NCBI GenBank assembly: GCA_046538735.1
Contig: JBKHII010000011.1
Span: 1-64,000 of the forward strand
Origin: SLST01 sp046538735
GTDB lineage: Bacteria > Spirochaetota > Spirochaetia > DSM-27196 > SLST01
DNA length: 64,000 nt
Reading direction: 5' to 3'
Part shown: piece after piece, positions 24,426-31,963 of the stretch
Numbering within the stretch: position 1 is the stretch's first letter
Layout of the letters: each line of letters opens with the position of its first letter
Notes under the pieces: generated by a model
What the model saw: the letters and a program-made list of their open reading frames with translations, nothing else
Told to the model about the DNA's origin: nothing
Databases searched by the model: none
Program-made: the position numbers and the translations under genes

Positions 24426-26398
24426 GCTCCGCCTCCCAAGTCGAGCTCGAGCTCGCGCCACGCTTCGCCGGCATCGCTCAGGCGTCCGATGCCTTCCCGA
24501 AGACGCGTCACATCGGCGTGGGTGAGGCTCCGGTGCCGTCCCGCGAGGCGGACCGCAGTCTCGTGGAGATCGAGCGCGACCGAGCCGATGCGTTCGAGCG
24601 TCTGCGTGTACAGACTGTCCATGCCTCGCACGATCGAGGCGGAACGCTCGGCGTCCGCGGCGGCTCCTTCCCGATGCGCGAGCAGTCCGGTGTGGCGCGC
24701 GTACTGATCGCTGCGACGAACGTCGTCCAGCGCGAGCCCGAGCGCCGCCGCCCGTTCGACCCCCTCCAGGACCACGCGCGCGACGTCGTCGCGCAGGTCG
24801 TCCGGAAGCGAATCGTCGTGAGTGGAAGCTTCAATGAGTGAGGCGCCCGACTCGACCACGTTCTTCACGCGCGCGTGGATGAGCGGGTCGTCTACGGAGA
24901 CGAGCAGCTCGTGAAGTCGCTCCTGTTCCGGCGCGCACCGCGAAACGAGACGCGTCGCGCTCCGGCGATACCCAAGCGCAGACACCACCGGAACGCCGAG
25001 CAGGACCGCCCCCAGCACGGCGAACGGAGCAACCGAGGAGCCATGGGCGAATCCCTGGAAGAACCCTCCGGACATACCGGCAACGACGAGATAGATGCGC
25101 GGCGTCATGGTCAGTGCCTTGCGCAGGATCATTCCACCACCGACCCACCGCGAGGCGTCTCCGGGCCCCACGAGCCGCACATCCACGCCTCGTGTCTCCA
25201 GCTCCTGCCTCAGTCTCACGGCGCTTGCTCGTTCGAGACCGCGAGCGAACACGAACGGAAGCCGCGGCACGCGCTTGCGGATCGAGTCCGCCCGCAGACC
25301 CATCGCGCCCGCCACCTCGGAGCAGGCGTCGCGTTGGTCGCTCGGCAGCTTCTCTCCCCGTTTCCCGGGGCCCACCACGAAGACGCTCGTCCCGCCGCGC
25401 TTCGCTGCGACGAGTTGGACCGCAGGCTTGTGGCACGTGAAGCACCATCCGTACCGCGGGCTCATCGCGGCGCCGCAACTCGGGCACCGCACCGTATTCC
25501 GAGCTCCCGGCGAGCCGGACCAGGCGTGCGTTGGGGAGCCGCCGGGTCGGGACCCGGTCAACGTCGGCAGATCCGTGCCGGTTTCGGCGAGAATCCGGAG
25601 CGCCTCCCGAGCCGTCTGTGGCCGGTCGTTCGGGTCCTTCTGCAGGAGCGTCGCTATGAGAATCGAGATCGACGTGTGATCGCGTGCAACCTCGGGACCC
25701 AGTACGTCCGCGATGTCGGGAAGGGGTTCCTCCACGTGCATCCGAAGCACCTCCGGAGGGCTGTTCGCGACGAACGGCGGCCTCCCGGTGAGCGCCTCGT
25801 AGAGCGTGCAGCCGAGCGCGTAGAGATCGGATCGCGCGTCCCAGAGCGACGCGGTGATCGTCTCAGGGGCGGTGTACTCGGCGGTACCTGCAACCGTGTC
25901 GCGCTCCGCGAGCCCCGCGCTGCTCATGCTCCGGGCGAGACCAAAATCGACAAGCTTGGGCGATCCGTCTTCGCCGAAGAGCACGTTGCGCGGCTTGATG
26001 TCGCGATGGACGATGCCGCGCTCGTGTGCGTACGCGAGCGCCTCGAGCAGGGGCCGTGCGATCCCCTCGGTCTCGCCGGCAGTCAGACGGCCGCGGGAGA
26101 GGATGCGCCTCCGGAGATCACCCCCGGGAAGGTACTCCATGACGATTCCGGGGCCGTCCTCGTGGTGCGCCAACTCGTGCACGGCTGCGATCCCGGGGTG
26201 CGAGAGCCTGGTCGCGAGGGCGACCTCGGCGTGCACCCGCGCCGCCAGCACGCGATCGTCCAGGAAGTGCGGGTGGAAGCGCTTGAGCGCGACGATCCGC
26301 CCGAGCTGCACGTCCTCCGCCTTGTAGACCTCCGCCGTGCCGCCGCTGCCAAGCCGTTCGATGAGGGTGTATCGCTCAGCCGCCTTCTGCTCGATCAT
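24422..26398 (-). CDS. Ser/Thr protein kinase (PknB-like) with zinc ribbon and membrane hairpin
   Basis: 658 residues. The kinase domain (about 8-275) is canonical: glycine loop GSGGTAEVY, K39, HRDIKPRN at 131-138, DFG 151-153 and APE in YTAPETI. A zinc knuckle (CPSCGAAMSP, WCFTCHK) lies near residue 305-330. Two hydrophobic segments (around 430-475, IYLVVAGMSGGFF and VLGAVLLGVPVVSALG) form a membrane hairpin, and a long helical C-terminus follows. Both termini should be cytoplasmic. It is the first kinase of a coupled pair and likely phosphorylates the partner or shared targets. Confidence 0.92.
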   Translation of the reverse strand: MIEQKAAERYTLIERLGSGGTAEVYKAEDVQLGRIVALKRFHPHFLDDRVLAARVHAEVALATRLSHPGIAAVHELAHHEDGPGIVMEYLPGGDLRRRILSRGRLTAGETEGIARPLLEALAYAHERGIVHRDIKPRNVLFGEDGSPKLVDFGLARSMSSAGLAERDTVAGTAEYTAPETITASLWDARSDLYALGCTLYEALTGRPPFVANSPPEVLRMHVEEPLPDIADVLGPEVARDHTSISILIATLLQKDPNDRPQTAREALRILAETGTDLPTLTGSRPGGSPTHAWSGSPGARNTVRCPSCGAAMSPRYGWCFTCHKPAVQLVAAKRGGTSVFVVGPGKRGEKLPSDQRDACSEVAGAMGLRADSIRKRVPRLPFVFARGLERASAVRLRQELETRGVDVRLVGPGDASRWVGGGMILRKALTMTPRIYLVVAGMSGGFFQGFAHGSSVAPFAVLGAVLLGVPVVSALGYRRSATRLVSRCAPEQERLHELLVSVDDPLIHARVKNVVESGASLIEASTHDDSLPDDLRDDVARVVLEGVERAAALGLALDDVRRSDQYARHTGLLAHREGAAADAERSASIVRGMDSLYTQTLERIGSVALDLHETAVRLAGRHRSLTHADVTRLREGIGRLSDAGEAWRELELDLGGGA

Positions 26399-26577
26399 TG
26401 TCCTCTCCTGCCGGTCCCCCGACCCGGTCGATTCCGTGTCATTAGGACGGCCCTGCGAGCCGAGCTGCCGGGACTCAAGGGGTCAGGCAAGAGCCGTCGT
26501 ATCGTGAATCGAACGAGCTCTCGTAATGCCCGAGGGGCGATGTCACGAAGAATGCGGGTCCGTTCCAGCGATGCCAT
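26395..26577 (-). CDS. Possible 60-residue leader peptide gene upstream of the kinases
   Basis: The ATG at 26577 starts a basic 60-residue frame whose TGA overlaps the kinase ATG (ATGA), the coupling seen throughout this genome. A TAGGAT -10-like box lies 13 nt before it. No family resemblance, and its composition (Arg/Pro rich) is also what a shadow frame would give. Low confidence. Confidence 0.22.
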   Translation of the reverse strand: MASLERTRILRDIAPRALRELVRFTIRRLLPDPLSPGSSARRAVLMTRNRPGRGTGRRGQ

Positions 26578-26628
26578 GAATCGGTGCGCATCCTACCATA
26601 CGCACCCGGTGGATTGCATCCCACCCGG

Positions 26629-28230
26629 TCATTCTCTGACGACCGCGAGGAAGGAGTCGAGAAACCAATGGCTCTCCTCGTGGGGCGGCACAGTGGACGG
26701 GATGAGACCTTCCGAGAAGCCGAGATCGGCGAACGAATCCACCAAGCCTTGATCGCGGGCGATGATGTGGATCGGGACCTCCGGACCGGCGCCCGGGGGG
26801 CGCACCTGCGGGCCGGGTTGATGGTCGCCGGTCACGATTGCGACGACATCCTCGTCCACGACCGAGGTAAGGAAACCGAACACCACGTCCAACGAGTAGA
26901 TGACCGCCTCCGAGTAACCGGGAAGGAACTCGCTCCCGCGCAACCAGTCGTTGTCGTAGGTGGAGATGTCTACCTCGTTGTAGATCGCTCCGTTGCCGAG
27001 GCGGCCCCAGTCGGTGAGGTAGGGAGGGATACGGTTGTACGGCGCATGGCTCGATACCAGCACGTGCTGCGCGTAGGCCGGCCGCGATGGATCGCGCGCG
27101 CGGAGGGCACGAAGCCGATCGTACGCCTGGGCCACGGCGAGCTGATCCGGCACCCACACAAAGGAGAACTGGGGCCCCACGTAGTCGAAGTCGTCGCCCA
27201 GGATCACCTCTTCGAAACGGTAGAAGGTCTGCGCTTCGGGCCACTCCCCGTGAATCGTTCCGGGCATGGAGAGAAGCGTCAGGTACCCGGCATCCGCGAA
27301 GAAGCCGGAGAGCGTCCGGGAATCCGACGACATGACGGCGTCGTAGTCCGCCTGGTTCTCCACGTCGCGGCCGGTCAGGAAGGCGAGCTCCGAAACCCAC
27401 GAGTACCCGCCCACGACCGGCGCCCGGAGATAGGTCGAGCGGACGTGGTATCCCGCGCGTGCGAGCGCATCCTCGTGATCGCGAACGGACGGGACGATCG
27501 CCCGGGACACCTCCGGTCGAGTGAACGCGGTGCGCCCGTACGACTCCACGAAGAAGAGGTGCACGTCCGCGCCGCCGAGTCCGGCCGGGCGAGGCTCGCC
27601 TGCGTTGCCGACATCGGCACCGGTGCCGTCCGCCACGCTCGGTGCGACCTGCCCGTCCGCCGCCGGCGGCAGCAGCCCGCGCGCCACGACGGCCGAGAGC
27701 CGGTCCTCCGAGGGCACGGCGACTACGGTCACGAGCATCGCCGCGGCAGCAGCGCTCATAATCACGAGCGGGCGCCCGGTCCGGGCCGCACTCCGGACGA
27801 GCGCGGTCGTGATGAGCCAGGCGAGCGCCGTGGCGATCCCAACGATCACCACGATCGTGAGCGCGGCGTAGATACCGATTCCGGAGTCAATCTCGCCGAA
27901 GAGCAGGTAGAGCCCGCCACGGACGAAGGAGATGTCGGTCCAGGGATCGAAGGGGCGCGCGTAGTAGTAGCGATAGAACGTCTCGGCGGAGGAGTAGGCG
28001 ATCAGGAGCGCGAGCGGAAGGGCGACGACGAGGCGGAGCAGCCGCGCATGAGGACGGAGGCGAGCCGGCAGCGAGCCGGCAAGCACGACTGCGGCGGCCT
28101 CGAGCGACGGCACGAACGCGAGAACGGGCGAGGCGCTCGGGATCCACCGGAATGCGGTGAGGATGGTGTTGAGCCCGACGAAGGCGACGGCGAGTCCGGC
28201 GCCCGCGATGAGACGATGGCGGCTCGTCAC
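26629..28230 (-). CDS. Membrane sulfatase/alkaline-phosphatase superfamily protein (LtaS-like)
   Basis: 533 residues. The N-terminal 190 residues hold five hydrophobic helices. A linker rich in Ala/Gly/Asp leads to an extracellular catalytic domain with metal-site segments FFVESYGRTAF, ELAFLTGRD, VSSHAPY and VTGDHQPG. This is the layout of lipoteichoic-acid synthases and phosphoglycerol or phosphoethanolamine transferases, which modify envelope polymers. The GTG start at 28230 is chosen because TTGACC-17-TACGCT lies six bases upstream; longer frames would run into the epsC promoter. Confidence 0.8.
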   Translation of the reverse strand: MTSRHRLIAGAGLAVAFVGLNTILTAFRWIPSASPVLAFVPSLEAAAVVLAGSLPARLRPHARLLRLVVALPLALLIAYSSAETFYRYYYARPFDPWTDISFVRGGLYLLFGEIDSGIGIYAALTIVVIVGIATALAWLITTALVRSAARTGRPLVIMSAAAAAMLVTVVAVPSEDRLSAVVARGLLPPAADGQVAPSVADGTGADVGNAGEPRPAGLGGADVHLFFVESYGRTAFTRPEVSRAIVPSVRDHEDALARAGYHVRSTYLRAPVVGGYSWVSELAFLTGRDVENQADYDAVMSSDSRTLSGFFADAGYLTLLSMPGTIHGEWPEAQTFYRFEEVILGDDFDYVGPQFSFVWVPDQLAVAQAYDRLRALRARDPSRPAYAQHVLVSSHAPYNRIPPYLTDWGRLGNGAIYNEVDISTYDNDWLRGSEFLPGYSEAVIYSLDVVFGFLTSVVDEDVVAIVTGDHQPGPQVRPPGAGPEVPIHIIARDQGLVDSFADLGFSEGLIPSTVPPHEESHWFLDSFLAVVRE

Positions 28231-28236
28231 AAAGGG

Positions 28237-28265
28237 AGCGTACGCTGCCGGGCGCACGCGGTCAA
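28237..28265 (-). promoter_or_regulatory. Promoter of the LtaS-like gene (leaderless type)
   Basis: Minus strand TTGACC (28260-28265), 17-nt spacer, TACGCT (28237-28242), then 6 nt and the GTG start. No Shine-Dalgarno. Confidence 0.6.
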
Positions 28266-28291
28266 TCGTCGGCACGCGGCCGGCTGCCCGC

Positions 28292-28320
28292 TTGATCACA
28301 CTCGGTCGGTGGGTGATATT
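28292..28320 (+). promoter_or_regulatory. Promoter of epsC (leaderless type)
   Basis: TTGATC, 17-nt spacer, GATATT, then 7 nt and the ATG. No Shine-Dalgarno. Diverges from the LtaS-like promoter. Confidence 0.55.
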
Positions 28321-28327
28321 GTAGGGC

Positions 28328-29257
28328 ATGACCAAGCGACTCGGTCCGATCATCGACGAGATCCTCAAGTCCTACTACGAGATCGGCGGCATCAACCACA
28401 TCACCGGCCCGAAGCTGCCGTCCCGGATCGCGATGCAGGACGTGCTCCAGGACCTGGAGGCGGTGATCTTCCCGGGCTACCACGAGGAGGAGCCCGCGCG
28501 GATCGAGCACCTCAAGTACTCGATCGCCGAGCGCATCAGCCGCGTGGCGCGCAACCTCACCGAAGAAATCCAGAAGTGTCTCTGCGTCGAGCGTGGAATC
28601 GATACGGAAGACAAGTGCTCGCAACGCCGGCACGACAGCGAAGTCGAGTCGTGCCGGGAAAAAGCGGAGGCGATGACGAGCGATCTCATCGAGATGATTC
28701 CGGAGCTCCGACGCCGAATCCGGCTGGACGTGGAAGCGGCGTTCCGCGGCGACCCGGCGGCGCAGAGCAAGGAAGAGGTCATCCTCGCCTACCCCGGAAT
28801 CGAAGCGGTGCTCGTCTACCGGCTGGCGCACGAGCTGTGGATCCGCGAGGTGCCGCTCCTCCCGCGCATGATGAGCGAATGGGCTCACGGACGGACGGGC
28901 ATCGACCTCCATCCGGGGTCGGAGATCGGCGAATACTTCTTCATAGACCACGCGACCGGTGTGGTCGTGGGCGAGACCACGATCATCGGAAATCGGGTGA
29001 AGATCTACCAGGGCGTGACGATCGGCGCGCTCAGCGTGAAGAAGGAAGAGGCCAACACGAAGCGGCATCCCACCATCGAAGACGACGTAACGATCTACTC
29101 AGGCGCAACGATCCTGGGCGGCGAGACGGTGATCGGGCGGGGATCGGTGATCGGCGGAAACGTCTGGATCACTTCGAGCGTTCCACCCGGCAGCCACATC
29201 TTCTACAAACCGGACGACTTCGTCGTCACGAAGAAGGAAGAGCCAAAGGCCGTCTGA
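28328..29257 (+). CDS. epsC: Serine O-acetyltransferase, EpsC type
   Basis: 309 residues. The N-terminal helical domain (about 1-150) includes an extra Cys-containing stretch (KCLCVERG, DKCSQRRH). The C-terminal left-handed beta-helix has hexapeptide repeats around IDLHPGSEIGEYFFIDHATG and VVVGETTIIGN. It acetylates serine with acetyl-CoA, the first step of cysteine synthesis. EpsC proteins are longer at the N-terminus than CysE, as here. No cysK is adjacent. Confidence 0.94.
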   Translation: MTKRLGPIIDEILKSYYEIGGINHITGPKLPSRIAMQDVLQDLEAVIFPGYHEEEPARIEHLKYSIAERISRVARNLTEEIQKCLCVERGIDTEDKCSQRRHDSEVESCREKAEAMTSDLIEMIPELRRRIRLDVEAAFRGDPAAQSKEEVILAYPGIEAVLVYRLAHELWIREVPLLPRMMSEWAHGRTGIDLHPGSEIGEYFFIDHATGVVVGETTIIGNRVKIYQGVTIGALSVKKEEANTKRHPTIEDDVTIYSGATILGGETVIGRGSVIGGNVWITSSVPPGSHIFYKPDDFVVTKKEEPKAV

Positions 29258-29269
29258 CAGGTCGACGGT

Positions 29270-30454
29270 TCACTCCCCGCCCGTACCGCTCGGCGAGCGA
29301 AGCTCGTGTGAAAGCTCCGCATAGCTCGTCTGCATATCGCTCACCTGCCGGGAGAGCTCGTCCGCCTTCGCGGTAAGCTGCGCGTCCAGCTCGTTCAGCG
29401 CCTGTTCGCCTTGATAGCGCACGAGATCGAGGCTCACCTGCCTCAGGGAGCTCACGCCGTTGCGCAGCCGCATCTCGAGAAGCTCGTGGCGTTGCTCGAG
29501 CTCGCGCAGACCCTGGATCTGCTTGTCTATCTGCTCGAGGCTCGTCTCGTACTCCCGGACCACCGAGGCGGAGCCGGGCCCCTGCTCCGCGAGCGCGCGA
29601 GCGCGTTCGGCCATTCGACCGCGCTCGTCCTGCAGCTCGGCGACCGGCAGCACGCTACGCGCCTCGGCAAACCGCGCCTCAAGGCCCGCGAGCCGCTCGA
29701 TCTCGCCCACGATGTCATCCACATGGCCGATGAGATCGGTCTGGCTGGGAGCATTCTCGTCTACCAGTCGCACGATTCGGTCGCGAAGGTCGCGCGCGTC
29801 GCGGACGGCAGGATGCGCCGCGGGCGGAGCGCCGGGATCCGGGAGCGAGGCCTCCGACCGCGCCGCGTCGAGTTGAGCGCGGAGCCGCTTTCGTCGGCCG
29901 GGAATGAGCAGCGACCACAGGAACACCGGAAGCGCGATCGAGGCAATGGGGATCGCGGACCACGCCGACCCGCCGGTGAGGATGTTCACGAGGGCGAGAT
30001 AGCCGGAGACCGATCCTGCCACTCCGAGCCCAACGAGGAAGCTCGAGACCGTGCCGTGCAGCTTGCGAAGCGGACGAAAGACGGCATCGGGAAGGTCCGC
30101 TCCGGGAGCGACGCCCGACCTGCCGGACGAGTCCGCGACCGGCGCACCGAGCCACCGCTCGAGTCGCTGCTGGAGCTTGTCGCGCCTTCGCTTCCAGATC
30201 GCGTGGACGGTGAGCGGGATCGCCCAGGCACCGGTCACGTAGAGGACCCACGGGTGCGCGGACGGCGTCACAAAATTCAGAAAGGCGAGAAACGCGTTCA
30301 CGGCGCCGAAGGAGAGGAGATGTGCCCGCCACAACCCGCCGCGCCCGGGCTCGCGTCTGCGAAGCCTGCGGACGAGGCGGCGAGCACGCGACTCGCCGGG
30401 CGACTCGCGGGATGGATCGTTGGGGTGAAGTTCATCGGGTGGGCCATGACTCAT
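29270..30454 (-). CDS. Membrane protein with two 2TM-type hairpins and a coiled-coil tail
   Basis: 394 residues. After a basic N-terminus, a first helix pair (about 45-90, HLLSFGAVNAFLAFLNF, WVLYVTGAWAIPLTVHAIW) matches the 2TM domain (PF13239). A second pair sits at about 135-185 (SSFLVGLGVAGSVSGYLAL, SIALPVFLWSLLIPG). The C-terminal 180 residues are an uninterrupted coiled coil (REYETSLEQIDKQIQGL). It is probably an inner-membrane scaffold with a cytoplasmic rod. Convergent with epsC (12-bp gap). Confidence 0.8.
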   Translation of the reverse strand: MSHGPPDELHPNDPSRESPGESRARRLVRRLRRREPGRGGLWRAHLLSFGAVNAFLAFLNFVTPSAHPWVLYVTGAWAIPLTVHAIWKRRRDKLQQRLERWLGAPVADSSGRSGVAPGADLPDAVFRPLRKLHGTVSSFLVGLGVAGSVSGYLALVNILTGGSAWSAIPIASIALPVFLWSLLIPGRRKRLRAQLDAARSEASLPDPGAPPAAHPAVRDARDLRDRIVRLVDENAPSQTDLIGHVDDIVGEIERLAGLEARFAEARSVLPVAELQDERGRMAERARALAEQGPGSASVVREYETSLEQIDKQIQGLRELEQRHELLEMRLRNGVSSLRQVSLDLVRYQGEQALNELDAQLTAKADELSRQVSDMQTSYAELSHELRSPSGTGGE

Positions 30455-30460
30455 GGCCGG

Positions 30461-30466
30461 ATTGTA
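30461..30466 (-). promoter_or_regulatory. -10 box six bases before the 2TM protein start
   Basis: TACAAT on the minus strand, 6 nt before the ATG at 30454, overlapping the SPOR gene stop. The -35 is weak. Confidence 0.45.
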
Positions 30467-30469
30467 GCG

Positions 30470-31363
30470 CTAATCGACTCTCGCGGCGAGTACCGGCGTG
30501 GTGTAGTCTACGAAGACCATCGCGTCCGCGAAGCCGCGGATCTCGGTTACCCAGCCAAGGAACTTCTCGGCCTCCTCGCGCTCGGCGAACGGGCCCAAAC
30601 GAAGACGGAAGTAGATCGTGTCGCCGATCTCTTTCGTGAGGATGCGGCTCCCGAGTTGGTGCTCGCGCAGCGTGAGCTGCGACTGCTCGATCGTGTCCCG
30701 GTTCGGAGACGAGATGACCTGGACCCAGTAGGCGCGGTCGGCAAGCCGGGCGCCGGGAGCCGGCTCGCTGCGCGTTGGCTCGGTATCGCGCGCGGGAGCC
30801 GGTTCCCGCGACTCGATCGCGCCCGAAGGCGTCCGAGGCTCGGCGATCTTCCGAGATGCGGAAGGTTGGGCGGCGGTGCGCTCGCGCTCGTCGCCGACGG
30901 ATGTCCGCGTGTCGTCGCGGGGTTCGGCCTGTCCGGCCGGCGTAGATCGCCCGTCGCCGTCGCCCGCGGGGCGGTCGGCAGCGAGCGCGTCTCGGCCGGC
31001 GGGGGCCGGGTCGCGGTCATTCGGACGAGTCGCGTCGCCGGGATGGGCGAACGCGGGTCGTTCATCTACGAATCCACCGTCGGCCTGATCCACACCCTCT
31101 TCCTCGAGCACGCCGTACTGGACGACGAAGTCGCCCTCCTCGTCCTCGGGCTCGCCCTCGTCCTCGAGGCCCGGGACGTCTCCGTCGCCGTGGAGGTAGT
31201 CGAGCGGATCGTATTCGAAGCCTCCCTCGGCCTCGGCGAGCTCCTGGGGCTCGGCGCCGTCGCGCGGATAGAAGAGCCAGATGCCCACGCCCACGATTGC
31301 GGCAAGGATAATTGCGACGCTTACGATGATGAGAAGGACCCGTCGTTGCTCCACTCGTTCCAC
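30470..31363 (-). CDS. SPOR-domain membrane protein
   Basis: 297 residues: a short cytoplasmic N-terminus, one transmembrane helix (VLLIIVSVAIILAAIVGVGI, about 9-30) and an acidic then Ala/Pro/Arg-rich low-complexity linker. The C-terminal SPOR domain of about 75 residues includes YWVQVISSPN, RILTKEIGDTIYFRLRLGPF and ADAMVFVDY. SPOR domains bind denuded peptidoglycan at division sites. The GTG start is three bases after coaE, so it belongs to the polA-coaE operon. Confidence 0.88.
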   Translation of the reverse strand: MERVEQRRVLLIIVSVAIILAAIVGVGIWLFYPRDGAEPQELAEAEGGFEYDPLDYLHGDGDVPGLEDEGEPEDEEGDFVVQYGVLEEEGVDQADGGFVDERPAFAHPGDATRPNDRDPAPAGRDALAADRPAGDGDGRSTPAGQAEPRDDTRTSVGDERERTAAQPSASRKIAEPRTPSGAIESREPAPARDTEPTRSEPAPGARLADRAYWVQVISSPNRDTIEQSQLTLREHQLGSRILTKEIGDTIYFRLRLGPFAEREEAEKFLGWVTEIRGFADAMVFVDYTTPVLAARVD

Positions 31364-31366
31364 CCG

Positions 31367-31963
31367 TCAGGGCATCGGGAGCAACTTCGCGAGCTGGCTG
31401 CGGAGTCTTTCCCGATCGCCGTCGTTTTCTACACTATGAGTGTCGGCATCGGGGGTCGAATATTGAGGATCTACATCGCGTTGCGAACGGAGCCGCTTGA
31501 TCACCTGGACGAGCGATGCACCGTCGCGCTCGCGCGCACGCCGCCAGATCGCGAAGAAGGGGGCGGTCACGTAGACGACGGTGTCGCAGAGACGATGGAG
31601 CCCCATGCGAAAGAGCACCGCCGCATTGATCGCGATTCCGGGGGGAGGCGCTCCGTCTCCGCGCCGGATCTCGTTCACGCGCTCGGCGGTCATCTCGACC
31701 ATCGCCGGGTGCACGATCGCCTCCAGCGAGCGAAGCCGCTCCTCGTCCGCGAAGACGATTCGCCCGAGCGCCTTCCGGTCCACGCCTGCGTCCGCACCGC
31801 GGACGCTCTCGCCGAACTCCGCGACGACACGTTCCGCTTCACGGTCCAGCGCGTCGTGGCCGAGCCGGTCCACGTCTATCTGGACGTAGCCGTGCTCCTC
31901 GAGGAGCTCGCTCACGGTGCTCTTCCCGGCACAGTACTTGCCCGTCACACCCACGACGATCAA
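31367..31963 (-). CDS. coaE: Dephospho-CoA kinase
   Basis: 198 residues. The P-loop GVTGKYCAGKST is near the N-terminus, with YC in place of the usual IG/GS, a variation I associate with spirochaetal CoaE. The CoA-binding and lid parts are DVDRLGHDALDR and HPAMVEMT. It phosphorylates dephospho-CoA, the last step of CoA synthesis. The TTG start overlaps the polA TGA (TTGA), the only in-frame start near the P-loop. Confidence 0.92.
   Translation of the reverse strand: MIVVGVTGKYCAGKSTVSELLEEHGYVQIDVDRLGHDALDREAERVVAEFGESVRGADAGVDRKALGRIVFADEERLRSLEAIVHPAMVEMTAERVNEIRRGDGAPPPGIAINAAVLFRMGLHRLCDTVVYVTAPFFAIWRRARERDGASLVQVIKRLRSQRDVDPQYSTPDADTHSVENDGDRERLRSQLAKLLPMP

Noticed and set aside
26584..29376. 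A 930-codon open frame on the plus strand
   Set aside because: It lies antisense to the LtaS-like gene and out of frame with epsC; its Arg/Gly/His-rich translation shows no domain. It is open only because of high GC.
30720..31320. Low-complexity region of the SPOR gene as a possible repeat or intergenic element
   Set aside because: It is in frame and forms the usual flexible linker between membrane helix and SPOR domain.
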